From UBA3210 sp002363635 (lineage in GTDB: Bacteria > Bacillota_I > Bacilli_A > RFN20 > CAG-449), in contig CAMPBT010000003.1 of the NCBI GenBank assembly GCA_946641515.1, positions 62,001 through 126,000 of the forward strand: a DNA stretch of 64,000 bases. The letters are read 5' to 3'. Each line of letters begins with the position of its first letter. Position 1 is the first letter of the stretch. Below, piece by piece: positions 1 through 9,190 of the stretch. The translations under genes and the position numbers were made by a program. The notes beneath the pieces are model-generated. The model worked only from the letters and a program-made list of their open reading frames with translations, was not told the origin of the DNA and made no database searches.

Positions 1-147
1 TTTAAAATAAGATTCAACTCCATGATTATATGGATGAAATTTAGTTGCAAGAAGAGTCTTTTTAGTCTTCTCACCTTCTTTATAGAAAGTGATTTTAAAA
101 GGCTCATCTAAAGAATTATTTAGTACATATAAATCTTTATAACGCAT
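1..147 (-). CDS. Unknown protein, partial (N-terminal 49 codons)
   Basis: An open frame begins at an ATG (147-145) and runs off the window edge, so only the first 49 residues are visible: start MRYKDLYVLNNSLDEPF, then a basic stretch with KEGEKTKK. The start overlaps the uvrB stop by 11 bp and is preceded by GGAG inside the uvrB end, which suggests translational coupling as the next gene of the uvrB operon. I do not recognise the family. There is no signal peptide or membrane segment in the visible part. Confidence 0.6.
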   Translation of the reverse strand, partial: MRYKDLYVLNNSLDEPFKITFYKEGEKTKKTLLATKFHPYNHGVESYFK

Positions 148-2122
148 TATTATCTCCATTTCTAAGTTCAAAAAGAATATCTCTAAGTTCTGCTGCTCTT
201 TCAAAATCTAATGATTTTGCCGCTTCTTTCATTTCTTTTTCAATATCCTTAATGTACATTTCTCTTTCTGAACGAGTTAATTTATTAGATTTAGGTAGTT
301 TATCAGATGCTGAATCTTTAATACGTAATGGAGCTTTAATTTCTTTAAAGATAGTTTTAGGAATAATTCCGTGTTCTTTGTTATAAGCTTCTTGAATGGC
401 TCTACGTCTATTAGTTTCTTTAATTGCCTCATTCATAGAATCAGTAATTCTACTTGCGTACATAATAACTCGTCCTTCCGCGTTTCTAGCCGCTCTACCG
501 ATAATTTGGATAAGAGAACGAGTATTTCTTAAGAATCCTTCTTTATCTGCGTCAAAAATTGAAATAAGTGATACTTCAGGAATATCTAAACCTTCTCTAA
601 GTAAGTTAATACCAACAAGAACATCATATTTACCTTTTCTTAATTGATAAATGATTTCTGTTCTTTCTAAAGTCTTAGTTTCATTACTTAAATAAGTAAC
701 CTTATAACCTTTTTCTTTTAAATATGCAGTTAAATTTTCTGCATCTTTAATCGTAATAGTAACAATCATTGCTCTTTGGCCTTTACTAATGACTTCATCT
801 AATTCTTTAGTAACATCAATAACTGGGTTAAGAACATCTCTAACTTCAACGCGAGGATCAACTAGTCCTGTCGGACGAATAATCTGTTGAACAAATTGTC
901 CTCCAGTTTGTCCCATTTCATAATCTCCAGGAGTAGCAGATGTACAAATAGCTTGATTAACTTTCTTTTCAAATTCTTCAAAGTTCATCGGTCTATTATC
1001 AAGCGCGGAAGGTAATCTAAAACCATATTCTACTAAAGTTAATTTTCTTGCTCTATCTCCGTTATACATACCTCTAATTTGAGGTAAAGAAACGTGAGAT
1101 TCATCTACTACTAGCAAGAAATCTTTAGGGAAATAATCAAATAATGTATAAGGAGTTGAGCCTGCTTCTCTTCCATCAATATGTCTAGAATAGTTTTCAA
1201 TACCTGAACAATAACCAAATTCTGATAATTGTTCTATATCGTATCTAGTTCTTTGAGATAATCTTTCTTCTTCAAGTAATTTGCCTTCATCATGTAATTC
1301 TTTTAAGCGATGAGTTAATTCTTCTTGAATAGATCCAATTGCTCTTTTGATTCTCTCTTGAGAAGAAGCATATTCATGTGCAGGATAAATTGGATATTCC
1401 TTATAGGTGTGGAGAACTTCATTAGTTAAAGGATTACATTCTTTAATTGCCTCAATAGTATCCCAATCATCTAAATAAATCTTAATAACTGATTCTTTAT
1501 TCCAAGGAGTAATGACTTCTATGATATCTCCTCTAATTCTAAATTCACCTTGGCTAAGAGATAAATTATTTCTCTTATATTGAGTATTAATTAATTTTGC
1601 CATGAAATCTTTTCTATCGATTTCATCTCCTACTCTTAAAAAGAAAGCAAGTTCACGATATTCTTGAGGATCAGTAAGACCATAGATTGACGCAACTGAA
1701 GCGACAATAATAGTATCTCTTCTTTCAAGAACAGAGTTAATTGCGGAACATCTCATCATTTCAATTTCATCATTCATTTGAGCGTTCTTTTCAATATAAG
1801 TATCTGATTGAGGAATATAAGCTTCAGGTTGATAAAAATCGAAGTTAGAAACGAAATATTCTACTCTATTTTCAGGAAATAACTCTTTTAATTCTTCAAA
1901 TAACTGACTTGCTAAAGTTTTATTATGAACTAAAACTAAAGTAGGTCTATTTACTTTTGCAATAACGTTTGCCACAGTAAAGGTTTTACCAGTACCAGTC
2001 GCACCTAAACAAACTTGCCACTTTTTCTTATCTTTAAGACCTTGGACAAGTTCTTCAATCGCCTGAGGTTGGTCACCAGTAGGAGAAAATTTAGATACTA
2101 ATTTAAATTTTCTATCTTCCAT
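137..2122 (-). CDS. uvrB: Excinuclease ABC subunit UvrB
   Basis: Damage-verification helicase of nucleotide excision repair; with UvrA it loads on DNA and then recruits UvrC. Visible features in order: an N-terminal SPTGDQPQAI motif, Walker A GATGTGKT, the DNA-inserting beta-hairpin region FDFYQPEAYIPQSDTY, helicase motifs VDESH, TSATPG and the QIIGRAARN motif VI, and a C-terminal UVR domain (EKEMKEAAKSLDFERAAELRD) that binds UvrC. About 661 residues, the usual length. I chose the Met before EDRKFK; an upstream Met six codons earlier is possible. The start overlaps the end of the S41 protease gene, consistent with one transcript. Confidence 0.97.
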   Translation of the reverse strand: MEDRKFKLVSKFSPTGDQPQAIEELVQGLKDKKKWQVCLGATGTGKTFTVANVIAKVNRPTLVLVHNKTLASQLFEELKELFPENRVEYFVSNFDFYQPEAYIPQSDTYIEKNAQMNDEIEMMRCSAINSVLERRDTIIVASVASIYGLTDPQEYRELAFFLRVGDEIDRKDFMAKLINTQYKRNNLSLSQGEFRIRGDIIEVITPWNKESVIKIYLDDWDTIEAIKECNPLTNEVLHTYKEYPIYPAHEYASSQERIKRAIGSIQEELTHRLKELHDEGKLLEEERLSQRTRYDIEQLSEFGYCSGIENYSRHIDGREAGSTPYTLFDYFPKDFLLVVDESHVSLPQIRGMYNGDRARKLTLVEYGFRLPSALDNRPMNFEEFEKKVNQAICTSATPGDYEMGQTGGQFVQQIIRPTGLVDPRVEVRDVLNPVIDVTKELDEVISKGQRAMIVTITIKDAENLTAYLKEKGYKVTYLSNETKTLERTEIIYQLRKGKYDVLVGINLLREGLDIPEVSLISIFDADKEGFLRNTRSLIQIIGRAARNAEGRVIMYASRITDSMNEAIKETNRRRAIQEAYNKEHGIIPKTIFKEIKAPLRIKDSASDKLPKSNKLTRSEREMYIKDIEKEMKEAAKSLDFERAAELRDILFELRNGDNNAL

Positions 2123-3869
2123 ACTCTGCACGTACCTCATTAATAACGTTGTAGTCGTAATCTTCTAAATAAATATCTTTAACTTTTCCACCGAGTAATG
2201 CGCCTGTTTCTCTTGTAAAGATATTATCTTCACTAAGAATATTGTTTTCTCTTTGGAAAGCTTCTACAGCTTTATCAAAAGTAGTAAATGATGTACCCAT
2301 TACCATATTAATTTGTTCTTTTACTAATCTTCTTTGTAAAGGTGTAAATGAATCATTATCAACATCATTACCTTCAATATATGCATTGTATTTACATGCA
2401 GGTAACTTAGTAACTACTTTATCGTAGAATTTATTTGTGAATTGATTTGCAAAATAATCATCATAAATTTGAGAAGTTACTAAAGAATCTTTACTTCTTA
2501 TCGCATAAGTTTCTCTACATTTAAGAATTGCTAAGCCTAAATTTGTATATGATGTACCTAGTAAAATATTAATTCTATTTAATAAAATGTTTGTATTTTC
2601 TTCACTTAATTTATCATTAGAAGTAACTCCATCAATCCACATTGTGTATTCTTTATAAGGAATAAATTGTTGACCGATGAATTTTTCTGGAACTATACCT
2701 CTCTTATTAATTGTTTGTTTAGAAGGAGATAAGACACGTGCAAAAGTATATCTAATAGATGAACCATCATTAAAAGGATCAATAAAAGATTGAGCGATTC
2801 CTTTACCATAAGAAACTTGGCCATAGATATGAGTTTTATTCTTAGTATCAGGATAATCACGAAGTCCAAGCGCGAAAGTTTCTCCTGCAGAAGCTGTAGA
2901 AGAATCAACAATTAAACTAATATGATTAATTCTATTTGTATATTGAGTATCCACATTAGTATTAGTTAAAGCTTGTAATGAATTATCTTGGAACTGGTAA
3001 TATGCTGTAGCCTGGCCTTTAGGAATAAATAAACCTAAAGTATCAGTACAGTTATTAACATAACCTCCTCCATTACCTCTTAAGTCAATGATTAAGTGGT
3101 CTAAAGAAGAAACTCCATTAGTAAAAATTTCATTATCAAAAATACTTTTTAATTCACCTTGAGGAGTAGTTTCTCCATTATTCGCGTTACCTAAGAATGA
3201 AGAAATCTTAACATAAGCTTCGCTATGACCATCGACATTAGTAAATGATTCTAAAACAGCTTTATCCACATTATATGCTCCACGAGTAACAATTAATGGG
3301 CTAGACTGTTCTTCATAAATTCCTGTAGCATTTTTTCTCTTATAATAAACTTCAACAATGCTACCTTCTTCACCAGAAAAATAATTAGTCCAATCTGAGA
3401 ATGAATGGTCTTTTAAAACATACATTTCTCCTTCGACAGGATTATCTTTAGTACCAAGATTTCTAATCTTAGTAATAATATCACCTTTTAGTAGCCCCTT
3501 ATCTCCTCCGTTTTTAGGACGAGCATTTTGAGCAGGAGAATTCTTCATTACTTCTCTTACAAGTGCTTCTCCATAATATACAGTTCTAGAAAAGCCTAGA
3601 CCAACTCCAGAAGAAGAATAATCTTGATACTGATTTTTTGCAGCACTTGTGTAATAAGTAAAATCATCACCAAAAGCCTGTGTTAAACCAGAAATCATTC
3701 CGTCTAACAAAGTTCTATCATCAACATCTAAATAATAATTTGATTGTAAAAATGTTGCTAAAGCAGAAATATCTAATGATTTATTATTTACGTTTACTCC
3801 ACAACTAGTAACACTAAAAGCTATTACACTAGTTGTTAGAATCAATATTTTCTTGCTGAGATTTTTCAT
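2112..3869 (-). CDS. S41-family carboxy-terminal processing protease, lipoprotein
   Basis: CtpA/CtpB-like serine protease. The N-terminus is a lipoprotein signal (KKILILTTSVIAFS then VTSC, Cys about residue 23), so it should be anchored outside the membrane. A PDZ-like region around residues 90-180 (GVGLGF, LLKGDIITKI) precedes the catalytic core: Ser in SSTASAGE and Lys in SYGKGIAQS, the Ser-Lys dyad of the family. The C-terminal 150 residues carry repeated helical segments like peptidoglycan-binding modules (LQRRLVKEQINMVMGTS). A good AAGGAGA site precedes the start, which lies 41 bp inside the upstream gene. Position between yitT and uvrB matches ctpB in Bacillus. The substrate cannot be told from sequence. 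Confidence 0.88.
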   Translation of the reverse strand: MKNLSKKILILTTSVIAFSVTSCGVNVNNKSLDISALATFLQSNYYLDVDDRTLLDGMISGLTQAFGDDFTYYTSAAKNQYQDYSSSGVGLGFSRTVYYGEALVREVMKNSPAQNARPKNGGDKGLLKGDIITKIRNLGTKDNPVEGEMYVLKDHSFSDWTNYFSGEEGSIVEVYYKRKNATGIYEEQSSPLIVTRGAYNVDKAVLESFTNVDGHSEAYVKISSFLGNANNGETTPQGELKSIFDNEIFTNGVSSLDHLIIDLRGNGGGYVNNCTDTLGLFIPKGQATAYYQFQDNSLQALTNTNVDTQYTNRINHISLIVDSSTASAGETFALGLRDYPDTKNKTHIYGQVSYGKGIAQSFIDPFNDGSSIRYTFARVLSPSKQTINKRGIVPEKFIGQQFIPYKEYTMWIDGVTSNDKLSEENTNILLNRINILLGTSYTNLGLAILKCRETYAIRSKDSLVTSQIYDDYFANQFTNKFYDKVVTKLPACKYNAYIEGNDVDNDSFTPLQRRLVKEQINMVMGTSFTTFDKAVEAFQRENNILSEDNIFTRETGALLGGKVKDIYLEDYDYNVINEVRAEYGR

Positions 3870-4386
3870 TTATTTCGTCTCCTTTCTTAACGCTCATTAA
3901 TTCTAATGAATAATTATCTTTATTAGTACGTTTAATCTTATAATCAATTAACATGCTATCTTTTTTAGAGAAGCTAACTAAAACACTGATGGTCTTAATT
4001 TTATTATCAATTTGAATATAATCTAAATTATCAATTTTAATTAAAGGAGGATGAATAACGATTCTCTCGTTAATGATGTAAAGTAATCTATCTTTTAAAT
4101 AAACATAATTCTTTTTTAAAGTTAGATTAGTTATAGGATCAGTATTAAATCCATCTTTACCCCATTTTGGAAGTACGCTTACCGCGTGATCAAAAAAGTA
4201 TGGAAAGAATTTATCGTCCTTTAGTTGAAGATTTTGATAATATTCAACTGTCTTAGAAACAAGTTCAATATATCTTTCGTCCGCATATCTTCTTTTGTTG
4301 CTAATGATAACTAGGCTCACCACAAAGAAGGTAAGAGATAAAACAAATCCACCGATAGATAAAATCCATTGCCATACTTCATTCAT
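3829..4386 (-). CDS. Unknown single-pass membrane protein
   Basis: 185 residues. One N-terminal transmembrane helix (residues about 7-28, WILSIGGFVLSLTFFVVSLVII) is followed by a basic NKRRY stop-transfer and a soluble alpha/beta domain ending in an acidic, Gln/Asn-rich tail. I recognise no catalytic motif; the domain loosely recalls Tim44-like or NTF2-like folds, but that is a guess. It overlaps the S41 protease start by 41 bp and follows yitT by 2 bp, so it is co-transcribed and probably acts at the envelope with the protease. In Bacillus this slot holds cccB-ftsE-ftsX. Confidence 0.75.
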   Translation of the reverse strand: MNEVWQWILSIGGFVLSLTFFVVSLVIISNKRRYADERYIELVSKTVEYYQNLQLKDDKFFPYFFDHAVSVLPKWGKDGFNTDPITNLTLKKNYVYLKDRLLYIINERIVIHPPLIKIDNLDYIQIDNKIKTISVLVSFSKKDSMLIDYKIKRTNKDNYSLELMSVKKGDEINEKSQQENIDSNN

Positions 4387-4388
4387 AT

Positions 4389-5390
4389 TTATTTTTCCTC
4401 CGTATTATTTTCTATAGGAGTTTCATTACTAGGAGAGGGTCTAGTCCAACCTTCACCATTAATTTCATGAGCACGTGAGATAGTCATAAAAGCAAATTTA
4501 TCAACTGTATTAATAATTGATTGTACAGTTGAATATTCTCTAATTGAGAAAGTAAGCATTAATAATTGCTTACCTTGTTTTGAATAACCACCAGTCGCTT
4601 CAATAATAGTTGTTGTACGATCAAGTTTATGAATTACTGCATCATTAATTTCTTCATATTTATCAGAAACGATAAACGCTACGAAAGCTTGAGATCCTCC
4701 TAAGAAAATCTTATCGATAACAATTGCAGTAAGGAATGCAGTAATAATACCGAGTAAAGAAACAACCATATTCTTCATAATAAATGCACCGCCGAAAATA
4801 ATCGTAGCATCGACAATAAAGAATAATGTAGATGTCTTAGTTTTCTTAAATACATACTTAACTAAGATAAAGGAAATAACATCTGCCCCACCAGAAGATC
4901 CTCCACCTAAGAAAGTAAAAGCACATCCTGCACCGACAAATAATCCGCCAAAAATAGAAGCAATTGGAAGAACCATTTGTCCAAATTGTTCTGCATATCT
5001 AGGGCCATTTAAAGCAAAATATCCATTTAATACATTAGGGTCAGCCATTTTAGATAATATAAGCAAGAAGAATGGATAGAAAATAGTCGCAATTAATGTT
5101 TGTAAAGCAAAATTCTTTCCTAAGAAAAATAGTCCAACAAAGAAGAATACCCAGGTAAGAATAGTTACCCAAACATCAACTGTTAACCATTCAACTGGAA
5201 TTAATTTATTTAAAATAATACCAATACCAGAGACACCTCCAGTAACTAAATCAAAAGGAATAACAAAGATTGCAGTACCTAACGCAATTAAAAATGAGCC
5301 AAGAATTACAAGTAATGAATTCTTAAGGAAACGAATGATATTTTGTTTTGAAAAATCAAATCTAAACAAGTCTTTTATTTTTTCACTCAT
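4389..5390 (-). CDS. YitT-family membrane protein (DUF161 + DUF2179)
   Basis: Integral membrane protein of unknown biochemical role. About five to six hydrophobic helices fill residues 15-220, with the conserved glycine-rich FLGGGSSGGADVISF typical of the family. The C-terminal DUF2179 cytosolic domain starts near residue 225 and contains TTTIIEATGGYSKQ and the SRAHEINGEGWT end. The ATG at 5390 overlaps the prfB TGA stop as ATGA and follows GGGAGGT, which decides the start. The order secA-prfB-yitT is the same as Bacillus secA-prfB-yvjA. Confidence 0.9.
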   Translation of the reverse strand: MSEKIKDLFRFDFSKQNIIRFLKNSLLVILGSFLIALGTAIFVIPFDLVTGGVSGIGIILNKLIPVEWLTVDVWVTILTWVFFFVGLFFLGKNFALQTLIATIFYPFFLLILSKMADPNVLNGYFALNGPRYAEQFGQMVLPIASIFGGLFVGAGCAFTFLGGGSSGGADVISFILVKYVFKKTKTSTLFFIVDATIIFGGAFIMKNMVVSLLGIITAFLTAIVIDKIFLGGSQAFVAFIVSDKYEEINDAVIHKLDRTTTIIEATGGYSKQGKQLLMLTFSIREYSTVQSIINTVDKFAFMTISRAHEINGEGWTRPSPSNETPIENNTEEK

Positions 5391-6497
5391 TTGTTCTTTA
5401 CCTCCCATTTTAAGTAAGCGTTAATTAAGCCATCTAATTCTCCTTCTAAAACTCCATCTGTGTTGCTAGTTTCATAAGAAGAACGATGGTCTTTTACAAG
5501 TTTGTATGGACATAAGACATAAGAACGGATTTGAGAACCCCATTCAATATTCTTTTGTTCGCCTTTTAATTTATTCATCTCTTCTTGTTTCTTCTTTAAT
5601 TCAAGTTGATAAAGACGAGATTTTAATACGTTTAAGGCAATTTCTCTATTTTGAATTTGAGATCTTTCATTTTGGCAAGTTACCACAATTCCTGTAGGAA
5701 GGTGAGTAATTCTAACCGCGGATTCAGTTTTATTAACATTTTGTCCTCCGGCACCAGAAGATCTATATGTATCGATTCTTAAATCTTTTTCTTCAATATT
5801 AATATCGATATTACCTTCAATTTGAGGAATAACTTCAACTGAAGCAAAAGATGTATGTCTTCTACCTGATGAATCAAAAGGAGAAATTCTAACTAATCTA
5901 TGTACCCCATTCTCTGATTTTAATTTACCATATGCGAATTTACCTTTCACTAAGAATGTGACTGATTTAATGCCCGCATCAATAGCAGTTTCTAAAGCAT
6001 ATGTAGTAGTTTTTAATCCGTGAGAAGAAGCATATTTAATATACATTTCAAAGAGCATGTTTGCCCAATCTTGAGATTCAGTTCCACCTGCTCCAGGATG
6101 TATTTCAATAATTGCGTTATATTTATCAAATTCATTAGATAAAAGAATCGATGTGGAAAACTCATCTAACTTCTTTTCTAATGAAACTAATGATGAAGAT
6201 AAACCTTCATGAATTTCTTCATCATATTCTTCTTTGATCATTTCAAGTAAACCTTCACTTTCTTCAGTTTCACTCTTTAGATCATTATAAGTTTTCAAGA
6301 TTTCTTTAAGGCTATTAGATTCTTCAACAACCTTTAAAGCATTCTTTTGATCATCCCAAAATGAAGGATCATTTATTTGTTTTTCAAGTTCATTCACTCT
6401 GACTTTCTTGCTAGAAATGTCAAAGTGAATCACCTACTTCCATAAGTGATTCTTTGACAGTATTGAGACGATTTCTAATTTCGAAAAGTTCAATCAC
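5387..6497 (-). CDS. prfB: Peptide chain release factor 2, with programmed +1 frameshift
   Basis: RF2 terminates translation at TGA and TAA. The product is made from two frames: 25 codons from a GTG at 6497 (…IELFEIRNRLNT…VGDSL) end at an in-frame TGA. The +1 frame then continues as DISSKKVRVNELEKQ to the stop at 5387. The second part has the SPF specificity motif (RISPFDSSGRR) and the catalytic GGQ (SSGAGGQNVNKTES). AAGGAG lies 7 nt before the GTG. The gene follows the secA stop by 2 bp. Reading only the long open frame would miss the first 25 codons. Confidence 0.95.
6419..6425 (-). promoter_or_regulatory. prfB programmed +1 frameshift site CTTTGAC
   Basis: The codons CTT TGA C are the known RF2 autoregulatory slip site. 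A Shine-Dalgarno-like GTAGGTGAT lies just upstream, as needed to promote the shift. Low RF2 slows termination at TGA, favours the +1 slip and yields full-length RF2. Its presence also shows that TGA is a stop in this genome. Confidence 0.95.
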
Positions 6498-6499
6498 TA

Positions 6500-9088
6500 T
6501 TATTCTCCTTTTTCTTCGAGATTTTCTTTAGCTTTGATAGCAGCTTCAGTAGTTGATGTTTCTGGAGCTTTATCTTCTGCTACTGGAGCATTAGGAGCAG
6601 CAGTTTCTACTTTAGTTTCTTCAACTGGAGTAGCAGGAGCTTTTGCAGGTGCTTCTGATAAAGCAGCCTTTTGAGCTAATGCTGCTTGTCTTTCTGCTTC
6701 AATTTCTTCAGGAGTCTTCATACGAACTTCAACCTTTAATAAGTTGAAAGCAATTTCGTCTGAAATCTTCATAATCATTTCGTTAAACATATCCCAGCCT
6801 TCATCGACATATTCTTTTAATGGGTCGTGCTGAGCATATCCTCTAAGGCCAATACCTTCTTTTAACTTTGCCATTGAATCAATGTGCATTGTCCAGTTTC
6901 TATCGACACATCTTAATGCAATTGATTTTTCTACTTGGTTAGGAATATCACCTTCCCAAGTTGCTCTCTTCTTGTTATAGACTGCAAGTAAGATATCGCC
7001 AATTTGTTCTGCAACTTCATCTTGTGGTGCATCATCATAACCTGAAGTATCAAATGAACCTTCTGGTAGATATTTAGGTTCAAGATTTGCTTTTAATAAT
7101 GAAGCAGATAAATATGGATTTCTTTGGTCTGTTGTATCCATTGATTGTTCAACAATAGCTTTACCAGCATTTTTAAAATATGTTTCAATTTGTGAATAAA
7201 TTTCTGGAGCGAATAAGATTGTATCTCTTTGAGCGTACATTGTTTCTCTTTGTTGTCTTAAGACATCATCGTAATCAAGTAATGATTTACGAGTATCAAA
7301 GTTTTGACCTTCAATCTTCTTTTGTGCAGAAGTAATTGCGTTCATAACAGTCTTTGATTCAAGAGGTTCATCACCCATAGATGCAAATAAGCCTTTTAAG
7401 AAATCTGGAGCAAATCTAACAAGTAATTCATCTTCAATAGAAACAAAGAATCTAGAATAACCTGGGTCACCTTGACGACCAGATCTACCACGTAATTGGT
7501 TATCAATACGTCTTGATTCTGCTCTTTCAGTACCAATAACACATAAACCTGCTGGGAATTTAACTTCACCAGTTGGGTCAACAATATCTCTAACCCCTTC
7601 ACCGAGTTTAATATCAGTACCACGGCCTGCCATATTAGTTGCAATAGTAATTGCGTTCATTTGGCCTGCTTTTTCAATGATGTGAGCTTCTCTTTCGTGG
7701 TTTTTAGCGTTTAATACTTCGTGTTGTAAACCTTCTTTATCAAGTAATTGGTGTAAAGTTTCAGAAGCTTCAACTGATGCTGTACCAATTAAGATAGGCT
7801 GACCTAAAGCATGTCTACGTTTAACTTCCGCAATAACTGCTTTATATTTTGCACTTTCGCTACCAAATACTAAGTCTGTATCATCTTTACGGATAACTGG
7901 TCTATTTGTAGGAACTGGAGTAACGTGCATGTTATAAATTTTTTCAAATTCTTCTTCTTCAGTTTTAGCAGTACCAGTCATACCTGCAACTTTATTATAG
8001 ATTCTAAAGAAGTTTTGATATGTGATTGTTGCCATTGTGATTGTTTCTGGTTTAATCTTAACATTTTCTTTAGCTTGAATAGCCTGCTGTAAACCATCAG
8101 AATATTCTCTACCTTTCATAACACGGCCAGTGAATTGGTCGATTAAGTGGATTTCACCATCTGCAACCATATATTCAACATTTCTCTTCATAGTGAAGTT
8201 AGCTTTTAAAGCTTGGTGAATTCTATGAACTAAATCTTGATATTCAGGAGCATATAAGTTCTTAATACCAAATGCTCTTTCAGCAGCATCAACACCAGTA
8301 TCAGTTAAAGATACCGATTTTGTCTTAACATCAATTGTGAAGTCTCTTTCTTTTCTTAATGACTTAACAAAACGATCTGCGAAAATATATGTGTTTGCAG
8401 GTGCTCTTTCTCCTCCAGAAATGATTAATGGAGTTCTTGATTCATCAATTAAAATAGAGTCAGCTTCATCAACGATAGCGAAGTTAAGGCCTCTTAAAAC
8501 TCTTCTCTCAATAGTTTGTGCCATATTATCTCTTAAGTAGTCAAAACCAAGTTCAGAGTTAGTTGTATATGTAATATCTGCAGCATAAGCAGCTTTTTTA
8601 GCAGCAGGATCCTTTTCACGTAAGTTAACATCACATGTTAAACCGAGCCATCTATAGACTTGGCCCATTAATTCACAGTCACGAGCTGCTAAGTATTCGT
8701 TAACAGTAACAACGTGAACACCTTTGCCTGATAAAGCATTTAAATAAACAGGCATAGTTTCAGTTAAAGTTTTGCCTTCACCTGTCTTCATTTCTGCAAC
8801 ATCACCTTCGTGAATGATGATACCGCCGATAACTTGAACGTAGTAAGGATATTCGCCTCTTACACGTTTATCTGCTTCTCTACATACAGCGAATGCTTCA
8901 GGTAAAATATCATCTAATGTTTTTCCTTCTGCAAGTAACTGTTTAAAATAAGGTGTCTTTGCTTTTAATTCATCATCAGATAATGCTGCCATTTCATCTG
9001 CATAAGAAAGAACCTGTTTAGCGCGTCTTTCAATTTTCTTTAATGCACGCTGGTCTACTCTCAAAATCTTATCTAGAAAGTTTGCCAT
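6500..9088 (-). CDS. secA: Preprotein translocase ATPase SecA
   Basis: Motor ATPase of the Sec pathway, pushing unfolded proteins through SecYEG. Visible motifs: MKTGEGKTLTE (Walker A), VDEADSILIDESRTPLIISG (Walker B/DEAD and adjacent), the preprotein-crosslinking region, MAGRGTDIKLGEGV and LRGRSGRQGDPG (motif VI). The start at MANFLDKILRVD follows ACGGAGGAATATAAA; the in-frame Met nine codons upstream lacks support. The C-terminal 65 residues are a low-complexity Ala/Pro/Glu/Thr tail with no Cys, so the usual zinc-binding SEC-C motif is absent. First gene of the secA-prfB-yitT-ctp-uvrB run. Confidence 0.97.
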   Translation of the reverse strand: MANFLDKILRVDQRALKKIERRAKQVLSYADEMAALSDDELKAKTPYFKQLLAEGKTLDDILPEAFAVCREADKRVRGEYPYYVQVIGGIIIHEGDVAEMKTGEGKTLTETMPVYLNALSGKGVHVVTVNEYLAARDCELMGQVYRWLGLTCDVNLREKDPAAKKAAYAADITYTTNSELGFDYLRDNMAQTIERRVLRGLNFAIVDEADSILIDESRTPLIISGGERAPANTYIFADRFVKSLRKERDFTIDVKTKSVSLTDTGVDAAERAFGIKNLYAPEYQDLVHRIHQALKANFTMKRNVEYMVADGEIHLIDQFTGRVMKGREYSDGLQQAIQAKENVKIKPETITMATITYQNFFRIYNKVAGMTGTAKTEEEEFEKIYNMHVTPVPTNRPVIRKDDTDLVFGSESAKYKAVIAEVKRRHALGQPILIGTASVEASETLHQLLDKEGLQHEVLNAKNHEREAHIIEKAGQMNAITIATNMAGRGTDIKLGEGVRDIVDPTGEVKFPAGLCVIGTERAESRRIDNQLRGRSGRQGDPGYSRFFVSIEDELLVRFAPDFLKGLFASMGDEPLESKTVMNAITSAQKKIEGQNFDTRKSLLDYDDVLRQQRETMYAQRDTILFAPEIYSQIETYFKNAGKAIVEQSMDTTDQRNPYLSASLLKANLEPKYLPEGSFDTSGYDDAPQDEVAEQIGDILLAVYNKKRATWEGDIPNQVEKSIALRCVDRNWTMHIDSMAKLKEGIGLRGYAQHDPLKEYVDEGWDMFNEMIMKISDEIAFNLLKVEVRMKTPEEIEAERQAALAQKAALSEAPAKAPATPVEETKVETAAPNAPVAEDKAPETSTTEAAIKAKENLEEKGE

Positions 9089-9112
9089 TTTATATTCCTC
9101 CGTAAAATAACT

Positions 9113-9149
9113 CAATGTATATTATACATTGTGTAAGGCCTTACTGCAA
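9113..9149 (-). promoter_or_regulatory. secA promoter with palindrome over the -10
   Basis: On the minus strand TTGCAG (9149-9144) and TATAAT (9126-9121) are separated by exactly 17 nt. A 19-nt palindrome with 9-bp arms (9113-9131, CAATGTATA / TATACATTG) covers the -10 and the likely start site, so it could be an operator or a leader hairpin. Confidence 0.75.
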
Positions 9150-9190
9150 TTGAGGATTTTAATTTAAAGTGCGGAAAATAAGACTTTTGT

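Noticed and set aside
9089..9115. Longer secA start (MSYFTEEYKM...)
   Set aside because: The extension reads through the ribosome site; GGAGGAATATAAA sits properly before MANFLDK.
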